Assembly: GCA_014444615.1 (NCBI GenBank)
Contig: PVXE01000001.1
Location: 124,001-188,000 of the forward strand
Length of the DNA: 64,000 bases
Direction of reading: 5' to 3'
Source: Tagaea sp. CACIAM 22H2
GTDB taxonomy: Bacteria > Pseudomonadota > Alphaproteobacteria > CACIAM-22H2
Numbering within the stretch: the stretch's first letter is position 1; every line of letters starts with the position of its first letter. The position numbers and the translations under genes were made by a program. This document shows positions 17,775 through 26,109 of the stretch, piece after piece. Under the pieces are notes generated by a model. That model searched no databases, was not told where the DNA came from, and was given only the letters and a program-made list of their open reading frames with translations.

Positions 17775-18592
17775 TCGAAACCCGTACTTCGCCCGCCGAG
17801 TTGATCGTCGCGTTCGGCGGTTGGGTCTTGGCGCTGCTTTGGGTGTCGCCATTGCTTTACGCGTTCTGGACCGCGTTCCATCCGGCGGCATATGCGGTGC
17901 GCTTCGACTTGTTGGCGCCCTGGACGCTGGAGAATTTCGCGCGCGTTTGGAACGCGGCCCCGTTTCCGCGCTACTTCCTCAATACGTTCCTGCTGGTGAC
18001 GCTGATCTTGTGCTGTCAGTTCGTGATCTGCACGCTGGCCGCCTATGCCTTCGTCTGCTTCCCGTTCAAGGGATCGGACGTGCTGTTCATGTTCGTTCTG
18101 CTGCAATTGATGATCATGCCGGAGGCGCTGCTGGTCGAGAATTATAAGACCGTCGCTCAGCTGGGTCTGCTCGACACGGTGTTGGCGATGGGCTTGCCCT
18201 ATCTCGCTTCCGCCTTCGGGATATTCCTATTCCGGCAAACTTTCAAAAGCATCCCGAAGGAGCTGGAAGAGGCCGCGCGCTTGGAAGGGGCGAATATGTT
18301 CCAAGTGCTGCTGCGCGTTTTCGTGCCAGTGGCCAAGCCGATCTATATCGCCTACGGCCTCGTCACCGTCAGTTATCACTGGAACAACTTCCTGTGGCCG
18401 CTGGTGGTGACGAACTCGGTTGATACGCGTCCCATCACCGTGGGCTTGCAGATCTTCGCGACGATCGAACAGGGCGTGGATTGGAGCCTGATCACCGCGG
18501 CGACAATCCTGTCTGTTTCGCCGCTGCTCGTCGCCTTCCTGCTGTTCCAGCGTCAATTCGTGCAAAGCTTCATGCGCGCCGGTATCCGATAA
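17771..18592 (+). CDS. ABC transporter permease, UgpE/MalG-like
   Basis: A 273-residue inner-membrane permease with about six helices and the coupling loop EEAARLEGANMFQVLLRVFVP. It is translationally coupled to the upstream permease through ATGA. It completes the importer of the operon 13635-19364. Confidence 0.87.
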   Translation: MIETRTSPAELIVAFGGWVLALLWVSPLLYAFWTAFHPAAYAVRFDLLAPWTLENFARVWNAAPFPRYFLNTFLLVTLILCCQFVICTLAAYAFVCFPFKGSDVLFMFVLLQLMIMPEALLVENYKTVAQLGLLDTVLAMGLPYLASAFGIFLFRQTFKSIPKELEEAARLEGANMFQVLLRVFVPVAKPIYIAYGLVTVSYHWNNFLWPLVVTNSVDTRPITVGLQIFATIEQGVDWSLITAATILSVSPLLVAFLLFQRQFVQSFMRAGIR

Positions 18593-18596
18593 TCCC

Positions 18597-19364
18597 ATGT
18601 ACGAAGCTCTTGAACCGATCATGTGCGAGGCGGGCGCGTTGGCCGCCGAGTATTTCGATCGCCTTTCGGCATTGACGGTCGAATCCAAAGGCCATCTCGA
18701 TCTGGTGTCGGAAGCCGATCGCGCGGTCGAAAAACTGATCGGCGAGCGACTGCGCGCGGCCTTTCCCGGCGACGGGATTTTCGGCGAGGAGGGCGTGGCC
18801 GAGCCGTCGCGAACGGGGCGCGCCTGGATCGTCGATCCGATCGACGGCACGTTCAATTTTCTGCGGGGCAGCGATCATTGGGCGGTGTCGATCGGCTTGC
18901 GCGACGGCACGCGTCCAAGTTTCGGCGTGGTTTACGTTCCCAAGCGCGATCAATTGATGATCGGCGGGCCGGGGCAGGGTGTGCGCTTGAATGGCAAGGC
19001 GCTGGCCAAGCGCATCGGTCTCGACCGATCGAAGGCGGCGTGCAGTATCGGCTTTCATCCGTCGATCCCGACGGAGGAGCAGACCGAAACGCTGCGCTTC
19101 ATTATTGATGATGCGCGAATGACTTTTCGTAACACAGGCTCCGCCGTCACCGGTTTGATCGACGTGGCGACCGGTGCCGTCGACGGTTATCTCGGCCTCG
19201 GCATCTCGACCTGGGATTTGATGGCGATGGTGCCGATCCTGGCCGAACTCGGCGCCGATACGACGCTCGATTGGAACGCGATCGCGCTCGACGACAAGCT
19301 GCGCTTCGTCTGCGGTACGCCGGAATTTCTTGAGATTTTCGCGCCGCTGGCGCGCCGGTGGTAA
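18597..19364 (+). CDS. Inositol-monophosphatase-family phosphatase
   Basis: A 255-residue Mg-dependent, lithium-sensitive-type phosphatase. The metal-binding residues are in place: E64-E65 in FGEEG, the signature WIVDPIDGTFNF with D80 and D83, and the C-terminal GISTWDLMA with its aspartate. Family members remove phosphate from inositol phosphate, histidinol phosphate, fructose bisphosphate or nucleotide bisphosphates. Here it follows an UgpB-like importer by 4 nt. It could dephosphorylate an imported phosphate ester in the cytoplasm. The specificity cannot be read from sequence. Confidence 0.85.
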   Translation: MYEALEPIMCEAGALAAEYFDRLSALTVESKGHLDLVSEADRAVEKLIGERLRAAFPGDGIFGEEGVAEPSRTGRAWIVDPIDGTFNFLRGSDHWAVSIGLRDGTRPSFGVVYVPKRDQLMIGGPGQGVRLNGKALAKRIGLDRSKAACSIGFHPSIPTEEQTETLRFIIDDARMTFRNTGSAVTGLIDVATGAVDGYLGLGISTWDLMAMVPILAELGADTTLDWNAIALDDKLRFVCGTPEFLEIFAPLARRW

Positions 19365-19418
19365 CTCGGAGTTTGTGAAGGTTGAAGGTGGCGCGCAGGT
19401 TCGCGACAGGCGATGCCG

Positions 19419-19608
19419 TATTTTCCTCAAATTGCCTCAATACACCCCGATAATGTGGAAAGTAACATTGGTATAGAACGATCTTAGACCGTCTGGGGGA
19501 CTGGGTTCGCGGCAATGCCGCTCAGGGTTCGAATCCCGCCGCGCCGACCATTACTCGAGAGAGACGAAGAAGCCCGCCCTGGGAAACCAGCGGCGGGCTT
19601 CGGTGTTT
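19419..19608 (+). repeat. Dispersed repeat with tRNA-3'-end-like segment, copy 2
   Basis: This copy is collinear with copy 1 at 737-923. The segment from GGGGGACTGGG through GGGTTCGAATCCCGCCG is identical, the acceptor-like end reads GCGCCGACCA (one change), and the CCA ends at 19550. The upstream half is recognisable but more diverged. Copies 1 and 2 are direct repeats that bracket the two importer modules, about 18.7 kb. Confidence 0.7.
19570..19606 (+). terminator. Rho-independent-type terminator in repeat copy 2
   Basis: The stem AGCCCGCC/GGCGGGCT with CTGG/CCAG around GAAA is the same as in copy 1, followed by TTCGGTGTTTT. It lies downstream of the phosphatase gene and may end the second importer operon. 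Confidence 0.7.
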
Positions 19609-19778
19609 TGGCTTGGTTGGCGTTTGCAAGACGCGCCTATTTCAGATGTAGGAGTATGCAAACGGGGGGGGCGATTTTCCGGAGCGCGTTTCAATCCTGA
19701 CAGGGCTGACTATGACGTCGCACATGCCTGCTGACGTCTCGGCGCATCGTTCGACCGCTGCGACTGAGTCCAATCAAT

Positions 19779-19845
19779 GAATACGAAGCATCGCGGCAAC
19801 GAGGTGGTCGCGCAAGGCTGACTTGGGCATGCGATCGGTCATGGG
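19779..19845 (-). pseudogene. Remnant of the sigma-factor gene 3' end
   Basis: The bases at 19788-19814 match exactly, in the same orientation, those at 21402-21428 in the 3' end of the sigma-factor gene. On the minus strand they read SALRDHLVAAM followed by a different tail (LRIH) and a stop. Upstream of the match the similarity ends. It looks like a leftover of a partial duplication, about 1.6 kb from the intact gene. Confidence 0.5.
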
Positions 19846-19863
19846 GCGTTGCGGCGACCGCGT

Positions 19864-20292
19864 CTAAGCGCGTGTGCTGAAGGGCGCCTTCGATAGGCGT
19901 CCCCAGATCACGAAAACACAAAGTGCCGCATAGATGAGGTTGAACGGCAGCGCAGGATACTCACCCCGGAAGAAGTGGAAGGGAATAGCAAGCGCCTGGA
20001 TCGCGAGCAGGCCGATGGCGGCCCAGATCGTCACTCTCGGGCGAATACCCGTCAGGCCCGGCAAAATCAGCCCGATGACGCCGAGAAACTCCATCAGCCC
20101 GATGAAACGAACGAGGACGAGCGGCGCTTCCGCTGTCCATACGGCCCCCATGGCAGCGAGCGCGTCTATTGACATAACGCCATGCATCCATGCGGCCATT
20201 GCATAAAGTGCAGCGAGCAGAATCTGCGCAAACCACAGGCCGACATTCCAGCGGCCCGAGGGTGTCGCCGCCGCAATATTGATATCCGTCAT
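19864..20292 (-). CDS. DoxX-family membrane protein
   Basis: A 142-residue protein with four hydrophobic helices: WFAQILLAALYAMAAWMHG, LVRFIGLMEFLGVIGLILPG, IWAAIGLLAIQALAIPFHF and LIYAALCVFVIWG. The layout and the GLMEFLGVIGLILP segment fit the DoxX/DoxD family of small inner-membrane proteins linked to redox or thiol stress. It is divergent from a LysR regulator, which probably controls it. Confidence 0.75.
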   Translation of the reverse strand: MTDINIAAATPSGRWNVGLWFAQILLAALYAMAAWMHGVMSIDALAAMGAVWTAEAPLVLVRFIGLMEFLGVIGLILPGLTGIRPRVTIWAAIGLLAIQALAIPFHFFRGEYPALPFNLIYAALCVFVIWGRLSKAPFSTRA

Positions 20293-20379
20293 ATCTCACT
20301 CCGTTTTGAGTCTCGCCGCGCGGCACGCGCACGCAGCGGCAGGGATAGGCGCCATGATTTATTGATTTCTGATTTGTTG

Positions 20380-20403
20380 ATCATCAGCTAAATTGTTGAT
20401 GAT
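20380..20403. promoter_or_regulatory. LysR-type operator candidate between doxX-like and lysR genes
   Basis: ATCATCA at 20380-20386 and TGATGAT at 20397-20403 form a 7-bp inverted repeat with a 10-nt AT-rich spacer. It lies in the AT-rich gap between two divergent genes, just before the LysR start. LysR regulators commonly bind such spaced dyads. The assignment is positional. Confidence 0.5.
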
Positions 20404-20426
20404 TAATTTCTTATTTGGAAATGTTC

Positions 20427-21344
20427 ATGGACACGCTTACCGGACTTCGGGTCTTCGTTGCCGTCGCCGATTTGCGCAGCTTCGTGGCGGCGTCTTCTCG
20501 GCTGGGAATTTCGCCGGCGATGGCCAGCAAACATGTTCGCCACATCGAAGGACGCGTTGGCGGACGGCTGCTCAATCGCAATAGTCGGAGCGTCAGCTTG
20601 ACCGAAGCGGGGGCACAGTATCTTGCGCGTGTCCGTGCGCTTCTCGATGGGCTGGCGGAGGCTGAAGCGAACGTCACCCGTATGGCCTCGAACCCGCAAG
20701 GACTGCTGCGAGTTAGCTTGCCGATCTGGATGGCGAATCCCGATTTCGCGCGATTGGTCGCGGCATTCCGGTCGAAGTATCCGCAGGTCGTGCTGGAACT
20801 CGATCTTAGCGGTCGTCAGGTCAGCTTGGCCGAGGAGGGATTCGATCTTGCGCTGCGGGTCAGCGCGTCGCTCGATGAAGGACTGATCGCGCGCCGGCTG
20901 ATCGACGTGTCGTTCAATCTCGTTGCAGCGCCGTCGCTCTTGGCGAAGTTCGGGCGGCCCAAGAAGCTGTCGGATATCGCGGGCGCGCCGTTTCTCGCCT
21001 ACACGCCTGTCGCGGCCAATGGCCGCGTCCGTATCGGCGGCGGCGCGAACAAGACGGAACTTCGCTTTACGCCGGTCCTGCTAAGCGCCAATGAAACGCT
21101 GCTGCTGCATGCCGCCCGCGAGGGATTGGGCTTCGCGTTCATGCCGCACCTCGTTCTTGGCGACGACATCGCGGCGGGCACTCTCGAGAGAGTGCTTCCC
21201 AAAGACATCGGTGCAAGCGTGCCGCTTTTCGCCGTATATCCGAAGCGCGAGTATCTTCCGGCAAAAGTTCGGTGTTTCCTCGATTTTCTAGCCGGATCCG
21301 ACGGCATCGTCCGGCCGTCGCCGCGCGGAAAGCAAAGAGCGTGA
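20427..21344 (+). CDS. LysR-family transcriptional regulator
   Basis: A 305-residue regulator with the standard N-terminal winged helix (MDTLTGLRVFVAVADLRSFV, then GISPAMASKHVRHIEGRVGGRLLNR and SVSLTEAG) and a two-lobed effector domain. TTG 20415 and ATG 20421 are alternative in-frame starts; ATG 20427 gives the usual family N-terminus with GGAA at good spacing. It probably regulates the DoxX-like gene and itself through the dyad just upstream. Confidence 0.88.
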   Translation: MDTLTGLRVFVAVADLRSFVAASSRLGISPAMASKHVRHIEGRVGGRLLNRNSRSVSLTEAGAQYLARVRALLDGLAEAEANVTRMASNPQGLLRVSLPIWMANPDFARLVAAFRSKYPQVVLELDLSGRQVSLAEEGFDLALRVSASLDEGLIARRLIDVSFNLVAAPSLLAKFGRPKKLSDIAGAPFLAYTPVAANGRVRIGGGANKTELRFTPVLLSANETLLLHAAREGLGFAFMPHLVLGDDIAAGTLERVLPKDIGASVPLFAVYPKREYLPAKVRCFLDFLAGSDGIVRPSPRGKQRA

Positions 21345-21387
21345 CCGCGCGTAAACGAGATGAGGCGCATTGCCGTGGAGCCGACGA

Positions 21388-22638
21388 TCAACGGATATCA
21401 TGCATCGCGGCAACGAGGTGGTCGCGCAGGGCGGAATCTTCGGTGAGGCCGATCGCTTTCTTATAGGCCGCCACCGCTTCCTCGCGGGCACCGGCTTCGG
21501 CCAGCAAGCGCGCGCGGGCCACCCAAAAGGGCTGATACGTCGCTGTCGTTTCGCTGTCCGCATACGCGAGCAAGTCGAGGCCCGCTTGGGCGTTCACGAC
21601 CTTTGCGCGGACCACCGCGTGCCCGACGAGCGCGCCCAAGCTTGGCGCGATGCCGACAAGCCGATCGTAGAGCGCGTCGAGCGCCACCCATTCGACCCGG
21701 CCGGATTTTGCGCGACCGGCATGGACGGACTGGATCGCCGCTTCGAGTTGATAGCGTCCGAGTCGGCCTTGGCGTGCGGCTGCGGTCAGGCACGCCTCGG
21801 CTTCGCCGATCATCGAATGATCCCATAGCGCCGTGTCTTGCCGGTCGAGCGGCACGAATGCGCCGGCGGCGTCGCGCCGTGCCGCGCGCCTTGCTTCGCA
21901 GTGAAGCATCAGGGCGAGGAGCCCGCGGGCTTCCGGCTCGTCGGGAAGCGACCCGACGAGAACCCGTGTCAGCCAGACCGCTTCGGTGGCGAGACCTCGG
22001 CGATCCGGATCCGTGCCGATCGCGTCTTCCCAGCCGCAAGTATAGGCCGCGTATATCGCAGCAAGAACCTCTTCCAGTCGCTTGGGGAGTTCGTCCATCT
22101 CGGGAATTGTGAACGCGATCCCGGCGTCGCGGATTTTTGTTTTCGCGCGGACCAATCGCTGCCCCATCGCCGCCGGCGAAACCAGAAAGGCCGATGCGAT
22201 GCGCGCGGCATCTAGCCCCAGCACTGTTTGCAGCATCAACGGAGTCCGGGCGCTTTGCTCTATCGCCGGATGCGCGCAGACGAACAGCAGTTTGAGGCGC
22301 TCGTCCGGAATCGCCGGCGCCGCCGAGATATCTTGTGCTTCTTCGGGTGCGAGGACGGCGAGATCGGGCGCGGCGGCGGCGCGTACGTTCTCGTGCCGCC
22401 AAACATGAGCGAGGTTGCGTCGTGCCGCCGTCAGAAGCCAAGCCTCCGGCCGGTCGGGCACACCGCGCAGCGGCCATGTTTCCAAGGCAGCCCGGAACGC
22501 ATCGGCCAGAGCGTCTTCGCAGGCGGCGATGTTCCGCGCGCGCGCCGCGAGATACGCAAGGATGCGGCCGTAGGAATCGCGCGCCGCGGCCTCGGCGGCG
22601 CGGCGCGCGATCTGCGTATCGGATTCCCGTTCCGTCAC
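21388..22638 (-). CDS. ECF sigma factor with long C-terminal extension (ECF42-like)
   Basis: A 416-residue protein. The N-terminal third has sigma regions 2 and 4 (YGRILAYLAARARNIAACED, PEAWLLTAARRNLAHVWR, and an HTH around IASAFLVSPAAMGQRLVRAK). The C-terminal 240 residues are helical and repeat-like (SVHAGRAKSGRVEWVALDAL, AYKKAIGLTEDSALRDH), as in ECF sigma factors with a DUF6596/TPR-type domain. These usually lack an anti-sigma factor and are regulated through the extension. GTG 22638 overlaps the stop of the YciI-like gene, the typical partner of this sigma group. Confidence 0.85.
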   Translation of the reverse strand: MTERESDTQIARRAAEAAARDSYGRILAYLAARARNIAACEDALADAFRAALETWPLRGVPDRPEAWLLTAARRNLAHVWRHENVRAAAAPDLAVLAPEEAQDISAAPAIPDERLKLLFVCAHPAIEQSARTPLMLQTVLGLDAARIASAFLVSPAAMGQRLVRAKTKIRDAGIAFTIPEMDELPKRLEEVLAAIYAAYTCGWEDAIGTDPDRRGLATEAVWLTRVLVGSLPDEPEARGLLALMLHCEARRAARRDAAGAFVPLDRQDTALWDHSMIGEAEACLTAAARQGRLGRYQLEAAIQSVHAGRAKSGRVEWVALDALYDRLVGIAPSLGALVGHAVVRAKVVNAQAGLDLLAYADSETTATYQPFWVARARLLAEAGAREEAVAAYKKAIGLTEDSALRDHLVAAMHDIR

Positions 22639-22991
22639 GACATCGGCGGCAGGACGGGACGCACCTCCACCGAGGCCGCCGCTGCCGCCGGGCTGCGCGC
22701 CGCCCAGCCGAGTGCGGCGTCCAGATCGGGAAGGTCCAACACGAAGAAGCCGGCGAGCTGCTCCTTCGTATCAGCAAAAGGCCCGTCTTGGACGATACGC
22801 TCGCCCTTGCGCACACGGACGGTAGTCGCGGTGGTGGGCGGTTGCAGACCGGCACCGCTGACGACCTTACCCGTCTCGTAAAGCGCCTTGATATAGGCCC
22901 CCCACGCCCCCCAATAGGCTTGGGATTTCGCGGGGTCGGTGCGCTCCTTGAACTGCTCGTCCGTTTCGTAGAAGGCGATCATGTAGTGCAT
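22635..22991 (-). CDS. YciI-like (DGPF-domain) protein
   Basis: A 118-residue protein with the small YCII/DGPF fold. The motif RIVQDGPFADTKEQLAGFFV carries the family signature, and the N-terminus MHYMIAFYETDEQFKER is typical. Its gene overlaps the sigma-factor start (GTGA), so the two proteins are made together. DGPF proteins are the usual neighbours of ECF42-type sigma factors, although their biochemical role is not settled. Confidence 0.8.
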   Translation of the reverse strand: MHYMIAFYETDEQFKERTDPAKSQAYWGAWGAYIKALYETGKVVSGAGLQPPTTATTVRVRKGERIVQDGPFADTKEQLAGFFVLDLPDLDAALGWAARSPAAAAASVEVRPVLPPMS

Positions 22992-23102
22992 GGCGGGTTC
23001 CTTCGGAAAGCGAATGGATGCGGCCCAACGCCGTTTCCGTAACGATGAGCCGCGAGCGCCTGCGATTTCGACATTTGGATCGAAAAAATCGCCGGTTCGG
23101 CT

Positions 23103-24161
23103 TCACCGCGATGCCAATTGCGGCGCCGTCAGGATGAATGCATCGACCCGCAGGCCGGTCGGCAGGGCGATCTCGGCGGGGTCCAGTGCCACAAGGGTCT
23201 CGAGGATTTTCGTATCGTTCCGCTCGGTCGGATCATCGGTGCGCAATGTCTTGCGGCCGAGACGCTGGCCGACGCGAACGACCGTCCCGTGGAATCGGCG
23301 TCCCGGCCAGGCATCCGCCGTCACGAAGGCCCGCTGACCGACCGTGATACGGCCGACATCGGTTTCGTCGACATCGACGCGCACCCGGAGCTCGGAGATA
23401 TCGCCGATTTTGACGATCGGCGTCGGCGGCTGGTCCGAGACGCCTTCGCCCGACCGCTTGAAGCGATGCAGGACCAAGCCCGCGATCGGGCTGCGCACGC
23501 GTGTCTTTTCGAGAAAGGCTTCGGCCTCGGCGAGTTGCCCGCGCGCTTGATCGAGAAGGGCGCGCACCACGGCGACATCCTCGCTGCGGCTGCCCGCGTC
23601 GAGCAGATCGGCGCGCTCGCGCCGCGCGCGCAAGCGGGCCTCGGCCGCGGCGACATCGGAGCGCGTTTTGTCGAGCGCTTCGCGGGAAACATGACCCTGG
23701 GCGGCGAGCGGCTCGCGCCGCGCGAGATCGATCCGGGCTTGATCGAGCGCGGCTTGCGCCTCGCGGACCATCGCGGCCGCTTCTCGGCGTTCTTGCGCGC
23801 GGTTCCCGGCCAAGGCGCGCGCGAGTTCGGCCTCGCGCACAGCGACCAATCCCCGCATCGCCATCACGCGCGCGCGGTATTCGCCGTCGACGATCTCGGC
23901 CAGGATCTGGCCTTCTTCGACCTTGTCGCCTTCGTCGACCAGAACAGCGGCAAGCCGGCCGCGCAATTCCGCCGCGATGTCGCGCTCCTCGCCCACCGGT
24001 TCGACGCGCCCCGGCGCGGCGATCGCCCCCGCCGGAAGGGCGGCGCGGAAAGTCTGCGGGGCAGGGGGCGTCTGCGCCGACGGACCGCCGATCATCGGCA
24101 GCGTCGCCGCACCGGCACCGATCGCGAGGACGGCAAGAGCGAGGAGGAGTTTCCGGTTCAT
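23103..24161 (-). CDS. HlyD/DevB-like membrane-fusion adaptor
   Basis: A 352-residue periplasmic adaptor with an N-terminal membrane anchor or signal (LLLALAVLAIGAGAATL). The biotinyl-lipoyl-like halves (GRLAAVLVDEGDKVEEGQIL and TRVRSPIAGLVL) flank a long alanine-rich coiled coil at about residues 105-210. A beta-barrel segment follows (VDVDETDVGRITVGQRAFV). It would link the inner-membrane DevC-like permease to an outer-membrane TolC-type exit duct, which is not encoded in the window. It is the last gene of a three-gene export operon. Confidence 0.83.
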   Translation of the reverse strand: MNRKLLLALAVLAIGAGAATLPMIGGPSAQTPPAPQTFRAALPAGAIAAPGRVEPVGEERDIAAELRGRLAAVLVDEGDKVEEGQILAEIVDGEYRARVMAMRGLVAVREAELARALAGNRAQERREAAAMVREAQAALDQARIDLARREPLAAQGHVSREALDKTRSDVAAAEARLRARRERADLLDAGSRSEDVAVVRALLDQARGQLAEAEAFLEKTRVRSPIAGLVLHRFKRSGEGVSDQPPTPIVKIGDISELRVRVDVDETDVGRITVGQRAFVTADAWPGRRFHGTVVRVGQRLGRKTLRTDDPTERNDTKILETLVALDPAEIALPTGLRVDAFILTAPQLASR

Positions 24162-24162
24162 G

Positions 24163-24867
24163 TCAGGCCTCGGCTGGAAGGGGATGTTCGGCGGCTTCGC
24201 GAATGCGTCCGTCTTCGATATGAACGATGCGGTCGGCGGCTTCGACGATGCGCGGGTCGTGCGTGACGAGCACGACCGCCCGGCCTTGCGCTTTGGCGAG
24301 GTCGTGCAGCAGATCGACGACGCGCTTGCCCGATGCGCTGTCGAGGGCGGCCGTCGGCTCGTCGGCGAGAATCGCGTCGGGCTCGCCCGCCAGCGCGCGC
24401 GCGATCGCGACGCGCTGCTTCTGGCCGCCCGACAGTTGCGACGGGAAATGCGCCGCGCGATCGCCGAGGCCGACGCGGTCGAGCGCTTCGTGGGCCGCCG
24501 CGCGGCGCCGCGCGGCGGGCACGCCTTTGAGATCGAGGGCGATCGCGACGTTCTCGGCCGCCGTCAACGCGGGGAAAAGATTGTAGTGCTGGAAGACGAA
24601 ACCGAAATGGCGCAAGCGCCGGCGGCCGAGGTCTTCCTGCGTCAGCCCGTCGATCCGTTCGCCGGCGAGGCGCACGGTGCCGGCGGTCGGCGACAGCAGC
24701 GCGCCCGCGACCTGCAGCAGCGTCGTCTTGCCCGAGCCCGACGGGCCCATCAGCATCAGAATTTCGCCCTTGCGCACCTCCAGCGAAACGCCTTTGAGCG
24801 CTTCGACTGAGGCTTCGCCTGTGCCGTAGACGACGCGCGCTTGCGCGACTTCGACAAGCGCGGTCAT
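24163..24867 (-). CDS. ABC exporter ATP-binding protein, DevA/MacB/LolD-like
   Basis: A 234-residue ATPase with Walker A MGPSGSGKTTLL, the Q-loop FVFQHYNLFPALTAAENV typical of the MacB/LolD group, signature LSGGQKQR, Walker B AILADEP and H-loop THDPR. The start at ATG 24867 overlaps the permease stop (ATGA). It drives the DevC-like permease at 24864-26006 in mechanotransmission-type export. Confidence 0.88.
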   Translation of the reverse strand: MTALVEVAQARVVYGTGEASVEALKGVSLEVRKGEILMLMGPSGSGKTTLLQVAGALLSPTAGTVRLAGERIDGLTQEDLGRRRLRHFGFVFQHYNLFPALTAAENVAIALDLKGVPAARRRAAAHEALDRVGLGDRAAHFPSQLSGGQKQRVAIARALAGEPDAILADEPTAALDSASGKRVVDLLHDLAKAQGRAVVLVTHDPRIVEAADRIVHIEDGRIREAAEHPLPAEA

Positions 24868-26006
24868 TTGAACACCGACACGGGATCGATCGCCATGACG
24901 CGCCGGATGGAGATCACCGCCGCCGCCGCGCACATCGCGAAGGTGGCCAAGCCCAGCCCCACCGCGAGTTGCCAGGGCAAGAGGATGGCGGCCGATCCGT
25001 CGCGTGCGCCATGAACGATGAATGCGGCGATGGAAATGCCGGCGCCGAATCCGAAGACCGCCGCGATCGCCGCTTGTCGCAGAATGACGCCATAGAGATA
25101 GCTTCCCGGCGCCCCCATGGCGCGCAATGTCGCGTATTCCGGCAGACGATCCATCGTCGTCGCGTAAAGCGTTTGCGCGGTCACGACCATGCCGACGATA
25201 AGGCCGAGCGCCGACGCGATGACCAGCGAGAATCCCGCCCCCGTCGTCACCAGCCAATACATCGACGACCGCGTCGAGAATTCGGCTTTGGTATAGACGT
25301 CGATGTCGGGCAGCAGCGCGCGTATGCGCGCGGCTACGGCCTGCGGATCGGCGTCGCGGGCGGTTTCGATCAAAACATAGTTGAGCCGGTCTTCCGCGTA
25401 GCCCGTCAAGTATCGCGCCGTCTTGATATCGGCGAACAGATGCGGGCTTTGGGTGAAGGTGCGGATCCCGTCGGTGAAGCCGACGACCCGGGCGCGTCGG
25501 CCATTGACCTCGATCGTTTGGCCGATGCGCTCGACGCCGAGCTTCTTTTTGTAGAGCCGATCCATCACGACCGCGTCGGGCAGTGCCAGATCGGCGATAT
25601 CGCCCTCGGCGAGCGCCCAAGGGCCGCCGCGCCCGGTGGCGAGATCGAAGCCCACGACCGCGACGCTTTCGGCACCGCCATCCGGCCGCTTCATCTGGGC
25701 GAAGACATGCATGAACGGATCGGCGGCGGCGACGCCATCGACGCCGAGGACTTGGAACCGGCGCCGTTCGGGAATATTCGCCGGCAGATCGATTGAGCGC
25801 ACGCCGCGGCCGACGAGCCAGAGGTCGGCGTCCGTTTTGTCCACAATCTTCGAAATCGTCGTCACGAAGCCGGTGAGCAATCCCGTTTGGACGGCCATCA
25901 GCGTGACCGAGAAGACGATCCCGATCAGGGTCACAAAGAACCGCACCTTGTCGTGCGCGAGATTGCGCCACGCCAGAAGGTCGCGAAGGCCGGGGGAGAG
26001 CGACAT
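24864..26006 (-). CDS. FtsX/DevC-like ABC exporter permease
   Basis: A 380-residue inner-membrane protein. A first helix (VRFFVTLIGIVFSVTLMAVQ) is followed by a large periplasmic domain at about residues 60-240, then three C-terminal helices and the tail AIDPVSVFK, which is characteristic of the FtsX/MacB-type permease family. The start was placed at ATG 26006 because AAGGAT precedes it; 14 in-frame residues upstream lack a ribosome-binding site. The operon is divergent from a TetR gene, which suggests drug- or lipid-inducible export. Confidence 0.85.
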   Translation of the reverse strand: MSLSPGLRDLLAWRNLAHDKVRFFVTLIGIVFSVTLMAVQTGLLTGFVTTISKIVDKTDADLWLVGRGVRSIDLPANIPERRRFQVLGVDGVAAADPFMHVFAQMKRPDGGAESVAVVGFDLATGRGGPWALAEGDIADLALPDAVVMDRLYKKKLGVERIGQTIEVNGRRARVVGFTDGIRTFTQSPHLFADIKTARYLTGYAEDRLNYVLIETARDADPQAVAARIRALLPDIDVYTKAEFSTRSSMYWLVTTGAGFSLVIASALGLIVGMVVTAQTLYATTMDRLPEYATLRAMGAPGSYLYGVILRQAAIAAVFGFGAGISIAAFIVHGARDGSAAILLPWQLAVGLGLATFAMCAAAAVISIRRVMAIDPVSVFK

Positions 26007-26024
26007 GATGATCCTTGCCATCAG

Positions 26025-26057
26025 ATAATAACGATGTTCACTTAACAACGTTATTAT
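26025..26057. promoter_or_regulatory. 9-bp inverted repeat, TetR operator candidate
   Basis: ATAATAACG at 26025-26033 and CGTTATTAT at 26049-26057 are perfect inverted repeats around a 15-nt spacer. They sit between the divergent devC-like and tetR genes in locally AT-rich DNA. The arms could form one long operator or two half-sites overlapping both promoters. Confidence 0.6.
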
Positions 26058-26109
26058 AGTTCGTCAAGACGGCTCGCCAAGCCCGGCCTTAAGGTGCTAA
26101 GTCCCGATC

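Noticed and set aside
23118..24266. 382-codon plus-strand frame opposite the adaptor gene
   Set aside because: It is antisense shadow reading; the minus strand encodes a complete HlyD-like adaptor with clear motifs.
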